Below are positions 1 to 7,819 of a stretch of 46,096 bases of DNA, piece by piece; the stretch's first letter is position 1; the number at the start of each line of letters is the position of its first letter. Source of the stretch: an uncultured Alphaproteobacteria bacterium. GTDB lineage: Bacteria; Pseudomonadota; Alphaproteobacteria; Methylaequorales; Methylaequoraceae. The notes under the pieces were generated by a model that made no database searches, had not been told where the DNA came from, and saw only the letters and a list, made by a program, of their open reading frames with translations. The stretch lies in NCBI GenBank assembly GCA_902550225.1, contig CACCYL010000012.1:1-46096 (forward strand). Direction: 5' to 3'. A program made the translations under genes and the position numbers.

Positions 1-1
1 T

Positions 2-349
2 GACGTGCATGGAGAATCAACATCTGAGAAGATGGCAATTGGACATTATCTAGACGGAAAAGTTACAGCAATTCTTGGGACTCATACTCACGTACCAACA
101 GCTGATTTGCAAATTTTAGAAAAAGGTACTTTTTATCAGACTGATTTAGGAATGTGTGGCGATTACGATTCAGTTATTGGAATGAAGAAAGAGGGATGCA
201 TTCAAAAGTTTACGAAGAAATTTATTAAAACTAGACTTGAGCCGGCCAATGGAGAAGGTACTTTGTGTGGGACTATAATAAATGTAGATAAAGAAATGAA
301 AGTTTCTGAGTTTAAACAAATTTTTAAAGGCGGAAGACTGAATTCTTAA
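2..349 (+). CDS. YmdB/TIGR00282-type metallophosphoesterase, 3' part
   Basis: This is the C-terminal 115 residues of a calcineurin-like phosphoesterase; the reading frame is open at the left edge, so the gene begins outside the window. The stretch DVHGE..SEK at its start, then GTHTHVPTAD (about residues 28-37 of this fragment) and the DLGMCG motif, are the metal-binding and conserved C-terminal blocks of the family typified by Bacillus YmdB, a 2',3'-cyclic nucleotide phosphodiesterase. It ends one base before yebC, so it probably heads or belongs to the yebC-ruvCAB operon. The family is recognised with good confidence. Its exact substrate in this organism is not known. Confidence 0.85.
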   Translation, partial: DVHGESTSEKMAIGHYLDGKVTAILGTHTHVPTADLQILEKGTFYQTDLGMCGDYDSVIGMKKEGCIQKFTKKFIKTRLEPANGEGTLCGTIINVDKEMKVSEFKQIFKGGRLNS

Positions 350-350
350 A

Positions 351-1103
351 ATGGCGGGTCATTCAAAATTTAAAAATATAATGCACAGAAAAGGTGCACA
401 AGATAAGAAGAGAGCAAAACTTTTTTCGCGCTTAATAAGGGAAATTTCTGTGGCAGCTAAAATTGGGGGCACGGACCCAGATTCGAATCCAAGACTCAGG
501 GCGGCTGTAAACAATGCTCTTTCATCTAATATGGCAAAAGACAATATTCAGAAAGCAATAAATAAAAACACTACAAACGCCGATAATGATCAAATCCTTG
601 AGATTATATACGAAGGATTTGGTCCAGGGGGTGCAGCAATTATTATAGAATCAATGACTGATAATAAAAATAGAAGCGCTTCTGAAATAAGGTCAACATT
701 TTCAAAATACAATGGAAATTTAGGCATAAGTGGTTCAGTAAAACACAACTTCAAAAAAACTGGCATAATATCTTATTCTCATGAAGTAGACGACTTTGAA
801 AGTTTTTTTGAATTTTGCGCCAATCAGAACGTTGATGACGTTCAAGAAAATGATGATACATATGATGTTATCACAACTTTAGAATCTTTTCACAATGTCA
901 TGGTGTATTTAGAGGATAAATATTCGTTTCCTAAACTTTCAGCAATTGAATGGCGACCAATTAATGTGATTGATGTCAATGATGAAGAAAATGCAAAAAA
1001 ACTTTTTACATTGTTAGACAAATTAGAAGATTTAGATGACGTTCAAACAGTTGCATCAAACTTCAACATTGATGAAGAATTGCTTAAAAAGGTTATCCAG
1101 TGA
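351..1103 (+). CDS. yebC: YebC/PmpR family protein
   Basis: A 250-residue protein with the hallmark N-terminus MAGHSKF.NIMHRKG..D..RAK and the family's three-domain length (about 240-250 residues). YebC proteins are cytosolic; they were named as transcriptional regulators and more recently have been linked to relief of ribosome stalling. The gene starts one base after the phosphoesterase stop and its TGA overlaps the GTG start of ruvC (GTGA), so translation is probably coupled. Placement directly before ruvCAB is the usual arrangement in proteobacteria. Confidence 0.96.
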   Translation: MAGHSKFKNIMHRKGAQDKKRAKLFSRLIREISVAAKIGGTDPDSNPRLRAAVNNALSSNMAKDNIQKAINKNTTNADNDQILEIIYEGFGPGGAAIIIESMTDNKNRSASEIRSTFSKYNGNLGISGSVKHNFKKTGIISYSHEVDDFESFFEFCANQNVDDVQENDDTYDVITTLESFHNVMVYLEDKYSFPKLSAIEWRPINVIDVNDEENAKKLFTLLDKLEDLDDVQTVASNFNIDEELLKKVIQ

Positions 1104-1591
1104 CAAAAAACTTGATATTGGGTATTGATCCTGGTTTAAAAAATACTGGATGGGGAGTTATTAAAAGTTTTAAGAATAAGGAATCTTATTTATCTCATGG
1201 AGTAATTAAAACATCCAGTAAAGACAACTTAGGAGAGAGATTGGTTTCCATCTTCAGAGGCGTTTCTCAGTTAACAGAAGAATATAAACCTAGCTTCATT
1301 TCTGTAGAAAAAATTTTTTCAAATATTAATCCAGAATCAACGCTAAAACTAGGGAAGGCAAGAGGAATTATATTTCTAGTAGCTGCGATATATAAAATTG
1401 AAATTACTGAATATTCACCCAACTCTGTAAAAAAAAATCTTATAGGACATGGTCATGCTAGTAAATTTCAAATTATTGAGATGATTAAAAGACTTTATCC
1501 TGAGGTTGGTGTTATTGAAGATAACGCTGCAGATGCTTTGGCCGTAGCGACATGTCATTCGATGCAAACTCAGTCTAAAATCCAAATTTAA
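1100..1591 (+). CDS. ruvC: Holliday junction endonuclease RuvC
   Basis: A 163-residue resolvase that cuts Holliday junctions as a dimer with RuvAB. The acidic catalytic residues are visible: Asp10 in GIDPGLKNTGWG, the Glu in SVEKIFSN, and the two Asp residues in EDNAADALAVA near the C-terminus. Length is close to the usual 165-175 residues. The GTG start overlaps the yebC stop by four bases; no other start fits the conserved N-terminus. It is the first gene of a complete ruvC-ruvA-ruvB set. Confidence 0.97.
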   Translation: MTKNLILGIDPGLKNTGWGVIKSFKNKESYLSHGVIKTSSKDNLGERLVSIFRGVSQLTEEYKPSFISVEKIFSNINPESTLKLGKARGIIFLVAAIYKIEITEYSPNSVKKNLIGHGHASKFQIIEMIKRLYPEVGVIEDNAADALAVATCHSMQTQSKIQI

Positions 1592-1601
1592 TTAAATTTA
1601 T

Positions 1602-2204
1602 ATGATTGTAAAGCTTAAAGGAAATATAGAAAATTTTGATGAGAATTTTATCGACCTTGATGTAAATGGAGTGGTTTACAGAGTTCTCATGTCAAATAAA
1701 AATATTAGTAAAGTGGGTGCTGTTGGATCATATGTAACTATTTTTATATATGAAATAAGAAAAGAAGATTCTAGAATTTTTGCTGGTTTTCTTAAAGAAG
1801 AAGAAAGAGAAACCTTTGGTGATTTACTTTCAGTTCAAGGGGTTGGGGGTAAAATGGCGATTAACATAATGTCGAACCTTACAAATGAAACAATAATTGA
1901 TTCAATCGTAAGAGAAGACTCTAAAATATTTAATAAAATAAATGGTGTTGGTAATAAACTAGCAATGAGATTGATAAATGAGTTAAAAGAAAAAATAAAA
2001 AAAAAGAATTACCAAAAAAATATCATAATTCCTGGAGAGAAAAATTCAATTTTTCAGGACCTTGTTTCTTGTTTGTTAAACCTCGGTTTTCCTGAAAAAG
2101 TTTGTGAAACCACGGCTAATTATGTTATAAATAATAATCAAGAAAAAAAACTTGAAGAATTAATTCCAATAGCAGTTAAAAGCTTATCAAACCCAAGTTC
2201 ATAG
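1602..2204 (+). CDS. ruvA: Holliday junction branch-migration subunit RuvA
   Basis: A 200-residue protein of standard RuvA length. The N-terminal part forms the OB fold (residues 1-65). Two helix-hairpin-helix motifs follow, at VQGVGGKMA and INGVGNKLA. The C-terminal third is a small RuvB-contacting domain after a lysine-rich linker. RuvA tetramers hold the four-way junction while RuvB pumps DNA. It lies 10 bases after ruvC and 6 bases before ruvB in one transcription unit. Confidence 0.96.
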   Translation: MIVKLKGNIENFDENFIDLDVNGVVYRVLMSNKNISKVGAVGSYVTIFIYEIRKEDSRIFAGFLKEEERETFGDLLSVQGVGGKMAINIMSNLTNETIIDSIVREDSKIFNKINGVGNKLAMRLINELKEKIKKKNYQKNIIIPGEKNSIFQDLVSCLLNLGFPEKVCETTANYVINNNQEKKLEELIPIAVKSLSNPSS

Positions 2205-2210
2205 AATAGA

Positions 2211-3194
2211 GTGGAAAAAAAAGAAAATAAATTTACACCTAACGAGATCAGTGAAGATAAAAAGATAAGTCTCAGACCAAAAAAAATTACAGAGTTTGTA
2301 GGTCAAGATAATATAAAATCTAACTTAAAAACATTTATTGAATCGTCTATAAAAACAAAAAAAAACTTGGATCATATAATTTTATACGGTCCGCCTGGAC
2401 TGGGAAAGACGACTCTGGCTAATATAATTTCATATGAAAAGAACGTTAATATTCATGTTACATCTGGTCCCGCTTTTACAAAAAAGGGAGACTTAGTAAC
2501 GCTTTTAAGTAATTTATCAAATGGGGACATTTTATTTATTGACGAAATTCATAGGTTATCTCCAGTAATTGAGGAATCATTGTATCCAGCAATGGAGGAC
2601 TTTAAATGTGATTACATAATAGGATCAGGTCCTTCTGCAAGAGTGATGCAAATTGCGATTGAAAAATTTACATTAATCGGTGCTACGACTAGACTAGGTT
2701 TGTTGAGTCGCCCTTTGAGAGATAGGTTTGGTATTCCTCTTCAACTTGAGTTTTATAATCCCGAAAGTTTAAAAGATATTATAATTCTTAATTCAAAAAA
2801 ATTAAATGTTAAAATTGAAACTACCGCTGCCTTTGAAATAGCAAAAAGATCAAGAGGAACTCCTAGGATTGCTATCAGACTACTCAAAAGAATTTTAGAT
2901 TTTTCAATTGTTCAAAACTCAGAAGATATAAATATGGATTTAGTAGAGGAGTCCCTTAAGCAAATGAGAATTGATTCCGAAGGCTTGGACGAGATGGATC
3001 GTAAATATTTGAAATGTATTTCTTCAGATTATAATGGTGGCCCAGTTGGAATAGAAACATTAAGCGCGGCACTTTTAGAACAAAGAGATATAATTGAGGA
3101 CGTTATAGAACCGTATTTAATGCAAAAAGGTTTGGTTCAAAGAACTTCCAGAGGAAGAATTCTATCAGAGAAGGGAATCAATCACATTAATTAA
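2211..3194 (+). CDS. ruvB: Holliday junction helicase RuvB
   Basis: A 327-residue AAA+ motor. Walker A GPPGLGKT is at residues 60-67, Walker B is LFIDEIH, sensor 1 is IGATTR, and the family's SRPLRDRFG arginine-finger region and C-terminal winged helix (GGPVGIETL... to RTSRGR) are present. It starts with GTG six bases after ruvA. RuvB hexamers drive branch migration with RuvA and hand junctions to RuvC, which is encoded two genes upstream. Confidence 0.97.
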   Translation: MEKKENKFTPNEISEDKKISLRPKKITEFVGQDNIKSNLKTFIESSIKTKKNLDHIILYGPPGLGKTTLANIISYEKNVNIHVTSGPAFTKKGDLVTLLSNLSNGDILFIDEIHRLSPVIEESLYPAMEDFKCDYIIGSGPSARVMQIAIEKFTLIGATTRLGLLSRPLRDRFGIPLQLEFYNPESLKDIIILNSKKLNVKIETTAAFEIAKRSRGTPRIAIRLLKRILDFSIVQNSEDINMDLVEESLKQMRIDSEGLDEMDRKYLKCISSDYNGGPVGIETLSAALLEQRDIIEDVIEPYLMQKGLVQRTSRGRILSEKGINHIN

Positions 3195-3202
3195 CAATAA
3201 AT

Positions 3203-3616
3203 ATGAAAAAAATTCATGAAGATAAATTCAAAATTTATTATGAAAATACTGATTCATCAGGATTTGCATATCACACTGCTTATTTATCAATGGCGGAAAG
3301 AGCCAGAAGCAATATGCTTAACAGGGATTTTTCAGAGCTAACAATGATGTTAAAAACAAACTCAAAATTTTTTGTTGTAAAAAAAATAAAAGTAGATTTT
3401 ATCAAACCAGCTAAATTATTTGATAATCTAGATATAATTACATTTTACATAGGAAACTCTTTTACGTCTTTGAACTTAATTCAAAAAATAGAGAAAGATG
3501 GTGCTGATATAAGTAAAATAGACGTCCAACTTGTTTGGATCGACGGAATAAAAAGTAAACCAACAAAAATACCAAGAAATATAATTGATAGATTTAAATC
3601 AATGGAAATAGTATAA
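3203..3616 (+). CDS. ybgC: Acyl-CoA thioesterase YbgC of the Tol-Pal locus
   Basis: A 137-residue hotdog-fold thioesterase. The family motif is clear near the N-terminus: Asp17 in YYENTDSSG and His24 in AYHTAYL correspond to the catalytic Asp and nearby His of YbgC. YbgC is associated with phospholipid acyl metabolism at the inner membrane and is the conserved first gene of the tol-pal cluster. It sits here 8 bases after ruvB and 7 bases before tolQ. The canonical YxDTDxxG motif reads YENTDSSG, a conservative variant. Confidence 0.93.
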   Translation: MKKIHEDKFKIYYENTDSSGFAYHTAYLSMAERARSNMLNRDFSELTMMLKTNSKFFVVKKIKVDFIKPAKLFDNLDIITFYIGNSFTSLNLIQKIEKDGADISKIDVQLVWIDGIKSKPTKIPRNIIDRFKSMEIV

Positions 3617-3623
3617 CTTTGAT

Positions 3624-4337
3624 ATGGACGAATCAGTAGAAAAAAAAATATTAGAAGAAAGTACTGACTTTTCGATATTTTCTTTATTTTTACAAGCAGA
3701 CATAGTTGTAAAGATCGTAATCTTAATTTTATTACTTTCCTCGATTTGGTCGTGGACTATTATCTTTTCTAAATATACTAATTTAAAAAGTATTTTAATG
3801 GAAACAGAAGACTTCGAGGAAAAATTTTATTCAAGTGAAACACTCAGCAAACTATCCAAAAGAATTGGAGGTCAACCTACTCACCCAATGGAAGCAGTTT
3901 TTTTTGCTGCAATGGTATATTTTGATAGAATAAAAACTGGGTTTTCAAATAAAAACTTCGACTTTAAAAAAAGTTTTTGTGAAAACGTCAAAAAAGAGAT
4001 GGAAATTGTAATCAATAAAGAACTAACAGGATTAGAAAATGGTCTAAATTTTTTGGCCTCCGTTGGATCTACAGCTCCATTTATTGGTTTATTTGGAACT
4101 GTTTGGGGAATAATGAATAGTTTTACGGCTATTGGTATTTCTCAAAATACTAGCTTAGCAGTAGTAGCACCTGGAATAGCGGAAGCACTTTTTGCAACAG
4201 CACTTGGTCTAGTTGCCGCAATACCAGCTGTACTTTTTTTTAATAAATTTAATAACATGTTGGAAATTCTAAATAATAAATTAGACGTTTTTTCAGATGA
4301 AATTTTGGTAATTATTTCAAAAGAAATTTTTAGGTAG
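3624..4337 (+). CDS. tolQ: Tol-Pal motor stator subunit TolQ
   Basis: A 237-residue inner-membrane protein of the MotA/TolQ/ExbB family. It has one N-terminal membrane helix (about residues 25-48), a cytoplasmic middle region, and two C-terminal helices carrying GSTAPFIGLFGTVWGIMNSF and the EALFATALGL block, which form the proton channel with TolR. Length matches the family. It is followed immediately by tolR, tolA and tolB, so the assignment as TolQ rather than ExbB rests on context; a separate ExbB lies at 37886-38500. Confidence 0.95.
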   Translation: MDESVEKKILEESTDFSIFSLFLQADIVVKIVILILLLSSIWSWTIIFSKYTNLKSILMETEDFEEKFYSSETLSKLSKRIGGQPTHPMEAVFFAAMVYFDRIKTGFSNKNFDFKKSFCENVKKEMEIVINKELTGLENGLNFLASVGSTAPFIGLFGTVWGIMNSFTAIGISQNTSLAVVAPGIAEALFATALGLVAAIPAVLFFNKFNNMLEILNNKLDVFSDEILVIISKEIFR

Positions 4338-4344
4338 ATAAATA

Positions 4345-4746
4345 ATGAAAAAAAAATTTAGAAATAAACGGACTATGTCTGAAATCAACGTGACTCCTTT
4401 CGTTGATGTAATGTTAGTGTTATTAATTATTTTTATGGTTACTGCTCCACTTCTTACTTCAGGCATCAAAATTAATTTGCCAGAGAGTTCCTCCGTTCTT
4501 AAAAATGAAAAAAAAGATCCAGTTACCGTTTCCATAAATTCAAAAGGAGAAATTTTTATTCAAAAAAAAAAATTTTCTAAAGATCAACTTATAAATAAAC
4601 TTAGTTTGCTTAAGAAAAATAATCAAAATTTAAAGATATATATAAAAGGTGACAAAAAACTTGACTATGGAAAAGTTATGGACTTGATGAATTTAATCAA
4701 TCAATCAGGCTTTAAAAAAGTAGCACTTGTTACTAGGTTAAAATAG
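4345..4746 (+). CDS. tolR: Tol-Pal motor subunit TolR
   Basis: A 133-residue single-span protein of the ExbD/TolR family. The membrane segment begins NVTPFVDVMLVLLI, and Asp21 is the conserved proton-relay aspartate. The periplasmic part (about residues 45-133) has the expected length. It partners TolQ and drives TolA. The intact Asp21 contrasts with the Asn found in one of the two ExbD paralogues in this window (37091-37498). Confidence 0.95.
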   Translation: MKKKFRNKRTMSEINVTPFVDVMLVLLIIFMVTAPLLTSGIKINLPESSSVLKNEKKDPVTVSINSKGEIFIQKKKFSKDQLINKLSLLKKNNQNLKIYIKGDKKLDYGKVMDLMNLINQSGFKKVALVTRLK

Positions 4747-4753
4747 TATTGAA

Positions 4754-5536
4754 ATGATTAGAGGCCTTTTAAAGTCTTTTTTTCTTCATTTATTTATCGT
4801 TGGACTATTTATCTATGGTGCGGAAATTTTTAAAAATAATAAAAGGTTTGAAATAAATGAAATACCTTTAGATATTGTAGACATTTCTGAACAAACTATA
4901 ACTAAAACTGAAAAAAAAGATCAAGAACTAGCAACGAAGAAAAAAGAACAACAAAACAAAGGTGGCTTCCAACCACCTAAAGTTAAGTCAAAACCAAAAC
5001 CTCCTGAATTTGCTAAAAAAGAAAATGTTTCAAAAAAGAAAAAAGAAAAAATTAAAGATGATAAAGAAGAACAAAAGCAGAAAAAACGAGTTGATAATAT
5101 CCTCAAGTCTATAGAAAAAATTAAATCTAAAAAGAATAATAAGCAAGTTGCTAAAACTGATGATTTAAAACCAGACAAGCAGCTTGACGAAAATGAGAAT
5201 GTCAAAAGTGTTAATTTTGGTGAAAAATTAACAATTTCAGAGAAAGACGCGATTAGGAGGCAATTTTACAGATGTTGGATTGTTCCTGCAGGAGCAAAAA
5301 ATATAAAAGATTACAAAGTTTCTATAAGGCTAAATCTTAATGAAGATGGAGAAGTTATAAACTCAAAAATTATTAACAATTCAAAGATGAATAATACTTT
5401 TTTTAGAACACTTGCTGAAAGCGCTGTAAGAGCAGTGAATCATCCAGATTGTAAAAGGTTAAAAGTACCAAAAAAAAAATATGAAACATGGAAAGAGACA
5501 ATTCTAGACTTTGACCCTTCAGTTATGATTAACTAG
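4754..5536 (+). CDS. tolA: Tol-Pal energy transducer TolA
   Basis: A 260-residue protein with a single N-terminal membrane anchor (about residues 4-22), a long Lys/Glu-rich helical middle (about 50-150, with a PP.VKSKPKPP segment) and a globular C-terminal domain containing the conserved CW..P block (RCWIVPAGA) and a Cys near the end (PDCKRL). TolA spans the periplasm to pull on TolB and Pal during outer-membrane constriction. The helical region is short compared with that of E. coli TolA (421 residues), as is common in alphaproteobacteria. Confidence 0.93.
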   Translation: MIRGLLKSFFLHLFIVGLFIYGAEIFKNNKRFEINEIPLDIVDISEQTITKTEKKDQELATKKKEQQNKGGFQPPKVKSKPKPPEFAKKENVSKKKKEKIKDDKEEQKQKKRVDNILKSIEKIKSKKNNKQVAKTDDLKPDKQLDENENVKSVNFGEKLTISEKDAIRRQFYRCWIVPAGAKNIKDYKVSIRLNLNEDGEVINSKIINNSKMNNTFFRTLAESAVRAVNHPDCKRLKVPKKKYETWKETILDFDPSVMIN

Positions 5537-5585
5537 AAAAATTGTTTTTGATTTATGTTAATAATTCAATAAAATAGTTGTGTTT

Positions 5586-6887
5586 ATGAAATATTTTTTA
5601 TTTTTATTGTTCTTTTACCCTTTTTCAATTTTTGCTGAATTAAGAATTGACATTACACAAGGTAATATGGATCCTATACCTGTAGCTATTTTAGAATTTA
5701 ATTCTAACAGTAAAGAAGCACTTGAGATTTCCTCTAATATAAATCAAGTGATTTCAAATAATCTTGAAAGGTCAGGACTATTTTCTGTTCTCCCGAAGAA
5801 GCTTTTTTTTAATTTGACAATTCCTTTTGAGGATAAGCCAACATTTTCAGACTGGAAAATCACAACCGCCCAAGGCCTAGTTCATGGTAAACTGAAAATT
5901 AAAAATGATAAATTAGATATACAATTCAGACTGTGGGATGTACTCTCACAAAAACAGATGGTAGCTCAAAAACTTACCACTGAAAAAAATAATTGGAGGA
6001 GAATAGCTCATGTTATTTCAGATATTATTTATCAAAGAATTACCGGAGAGTCAGGCTATTTTGACAGTAGGATAGTCTATATTTCAGAATCAGGACCAAA
6101 AAGTAACAGAAAAAAAAGATTGGCAATCATTGATCAAGACGGAGCAAACCATAAATTCCTTACTGATGGATCTTATTTAGCATTAACCCCAAGATTTTCC
6201 CCTGCAGCTCAAGAGGTTGCATATTTATCTTATAATAAAAGAATTCCCAGAATATTTCTTCTAGACTTGAATACTGGGACTCAAAAAGTTTTAGGAGATT
6301 TTCCAGGAATGACGTTTAGTCCTCGCTACTCGCCCGATGGAAAAAAATTGGTAATGAGTTTAGCTAGAAATGGTAATTCTGATATTTATGAAATGGATCT
6401 AAGCACTTTAAAAATGAAAAGATTAACATTTTATGAGGGGATAGATACAGCTCCATCATATTCTCCAGATGGAGACTTCATTACATTTGAATCGGATCGA
6501 AGTGGTAGTCAAAAAATATATGTAATGAACTTAAAAACCAAAAAAATTAACCGTATTAGTTTTGGCAAAGGAAAGTACGCTACTCCAGTATGGTCTCCAC
6601 GAGGCGATTTAATAGCATTTACTAAACTTCTCAACGGTGAATTTTACATTGGAGTGATGTATACCGATGGAAAAGGTGAAAGAGTAGTTTATAAGTCATA
6701 TTTAGTTGAAGGGCCATCATGGTCTCCCAATGGTCGTGTAATTGCATTTTATAATCAGAACAGACTTTCAGGTGGAAAAATTACTGATCCAAAGATCAAA
6801 ATGGTAGATTTAACTGGAATTAATTTAAGAGAACTTGTTACGCCATCTGATGCTTCCGATCCAGCGTGGTCTGGTTTACTTCCGTAG
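5586..6887 (+). CDS. tolB: Periplasmic protein TolB
   Basis: A 433-residue exported protein. The start at 5586 is chosen over the in-frame GTG at 5580 because it opens directly on a signal peptide (MKYFLFLLFFYPFSIFA). An N-terminal TolB domain (to about residue 150) is followed by repeated beta-propeller blades with the typical FSPDG / YSPDG / SDRSG / WSPNG signatures. TolB binds Pal and TolA in the periplasm. A possible sigma-70 promoter, TTGATT at 5548 and TAAAAT at 5570 with 16 bases between, lies just upstream. If used, it would give almost no leader, so cotranscription with tolA is as likely. Confidence 0.95.
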   Translation: MKYFLFLLFFYPFSIFAELRIDITQGNMDPIPVAILEFNSNSKEALEISSNINQVISNNLERSGLFSVLPKKLFFNLTIPFEDKPTFSDWKITTAQGLVHGKLKIKNDKLDIQFRLWDVLSQKQMVAQKLTTEKNNWRRIAHVISDIIYQRITGESGYFDSRIVYISESGPKSNRKKRLAIIDQDGANHKFLTDGSYLALTPRFSPAAQEVAYLSYNKRIPRIFLLDLNTGTQKVLGDFPGMTFSPRYSPDGKKLVMSLARNGNSDIYEMDLSTLKMKRLTFYEGIDTAPSYSPDGDFITFESDRSGSQKIYVMNLKTKKINRISFGKGKYATPVWSPRGDLIAFTKLLNGEFYIGVMYTDGKGERVVYKSYLVEGPSWSPNGRVIAFYNQNRLSGGKITDPKIKMVDLTGINLRELVTPSDASDPAWSGLLP

Positions 6888-6917
6888 AGAATGAAAAAAT
6901 AAAAAAACTACTTATGA

Positions 6918-6946
6918 TTGACTTATGTACCATCAAAATGTAAAAC
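6918..6946 (+). promoter_or_regulatory. Promoter of the small lipoprotein gene
   Basis: A -35 box TTGACT (6918-6923) and a -10 box TAAAAC (6941-6946) are separated by 17 bases, with TG directly before the -10. The same boxes, spacing and flanks recur upstream of pal (7208-7236), which supports a real promoter. The start codon of the lipoprotein is at 6980, and a GAAGG ribosome-binding site lies at 6965-6969. Confidence 0.7.
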
Positions 6947-6979
6947 TTATAAATATTTAATAATGAAGGTACTTATTTT

Positions 6980-7156
6980 ATGAAAATCAAACTTTTTGCA
7001 TTGTTAATGGCTTCGTTTCTTGCAGGCAGCTGTGCTGGCCCTCAAGACACCGTTGGAACAGACGCTACATTTTACGACAACACTTTTGAAAAAATCCCTA
7101 CACATGACTCAATCGATTGCTTTGGCTCATGCACTGTAAAAATCTATAACAGATAG
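6980..7156 (+). CDS. Small lipoprotein between tolB and pal, function unknown
   Basis: A 58-residue open frame with a positively charged, hydrophobic leader (MKIKLFALLMASFLAG) ending in a lipobox-like SC (Cys18), so a mature lipoprotein of about 41 residues is expected. The mature part is polar and has two further cysteines in DCFGSC (residues 47 and 51), which could form a disulfide in the periplasm. It has its own promoter and a GAAGG site at good spacing. The -3 residue of the lipobox is Ala rather than Leu, so lipidation is likely but not certain. I do not recognise a family. Its position inside tol-pal suggests an envelope role. Confidence 0.75.
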   Translation: MKIKLFALLMASFLAGSCAGPQDTVGTDATFYDNTFEKIPTHDSIDCFGSCTVKIYNR

Positions 7157-7207
7157 TTTCTTAGATTTTAGTAGTCAATTTTTTATATTTTAATTAAACC
7201 TTAATCG

Positions 7208-7236
7208 TTGACTTATTATCGCTCAGATTGTAAAAC
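7208..7236 (+). promoter_or_regulatory. Promoter of pal
   Basis: TTGACT (7208-7213), 17 bases, then TAAAAC (7231-7236) preceded by TG. The block matches the promoter of the upstream small lipoprotein in both boxes and the spacing, and in the TTGACTTAT and TGTAAAACTT flanks. The expected transcript start is near 7243, leaving a leader of about 40 bases before the pal start, with an AAGGA site about ten bases before the ATG. Confidence 0.72.
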
Positions 7237-7281
7237 TTAAAGTTATAATACTTAATTAAATAACGTAAGGATCTAAAAGTT

Positions 7282-7761
7282 ATGAAAAACAAATACTTAT
7301 CTCTATTTTTCGCAGGGATTTTACTTATCTCTGGTTGCGAAACAATTGGTGGCTCCTCATCTGGAAGCGCCTCTGGTGAATTCGGTGACTCAAAACAGGC
7401 AAATCTTCAAGCCTATCTGCAGAATGAAATAGGCGACAGAGTTTATTTTGAGACAGATAAACACAACATCTCCTCATCCTCAGCTTTCACATTAGAATCC
7501 CAAGCAAATTGGCTGAAATCTACTCCAGGATTTCAATTGCTCATTGAAGGACATTGTGATGAAAGAGGTACCAGAGAATATAACCTCGCTCTTGGTGAAA
7601 GAAGAGGAAACGCAGTAAAAGAATTTCTAGCATCTCTCGGGGTTGATCCGGGTAGATTGACCGTGATTAGTTATGGAAAAGAACGACCAGCAGCAGAAGG
7701 TAGTACATCTGAAGCTTGGTCTGAGAATAGGAGAGCTGTTCTAGTTGTTAGCGGTAACTAG
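7282..7761 (+). CDS. pal: Peptidoglycan-associated lipoprotein Pal
   Basis: A 159-residue outer-membrane lipoprotein. Signal peptide and lipobox LISGC place the lipidated cysteine at residue 19. A Ser/Gly-rich linker follows, then an OmpA-like peptidoglycan-binding domain (about residues 50-159) with YFETDKHNIS, the IEGHCDERGT loop and the LGERRGNAVKEFL helix. Pal tethers the outer membrane to the cell wall and is moved by TolB/TolA. It has its own promoter and is followed by a strong terminator, consistent with high expression separate from the upstream tol genes. Confidence 0.97.
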   Translation: MKNKYLSLFFAGILLISGCETIGGSSSGSASGEFGDSKQANLQAYLQNEIGDRVYFETDKHNISSSSAFTLESQANWLKSTPGFQLLIEGHCDERGTREYNLALGERRGNAVKEFLASLGVDPGRLTVISYGKERPAAEGSTSEAWSENRRAVLVVSGN

Positions 7762-7792
7762 TAAAAATGAATCCTTACTAAATTTTAAAATT

Positions 7793-7819
7793 AGGGCTAA
7801 ACATTTAGCCCTTTTTTTT
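7793..7819 (+). terminator. Rho-independent terminator after pal
   Basis: The inverted repeat GGGCTAA (7794-7800) / TTAGCCC (7805-7811) has a four-base loop, extended by one A-T pair, and runs into eight T residues (7812-7819). It lies 32 bases after the pal stop. The first base after the T-run is the A of the cpoB start codon, so the terminator occupies the place where the cpoB ribosome-binding site should be. Confidence 0.88.

Noticed and set aside
4921-5205. Minus-strand frame of 94 codons rich in Phe and Ser inside tolA
   Set aside because: It is the complement of the Lys-rich TolA helix and has no coding features.
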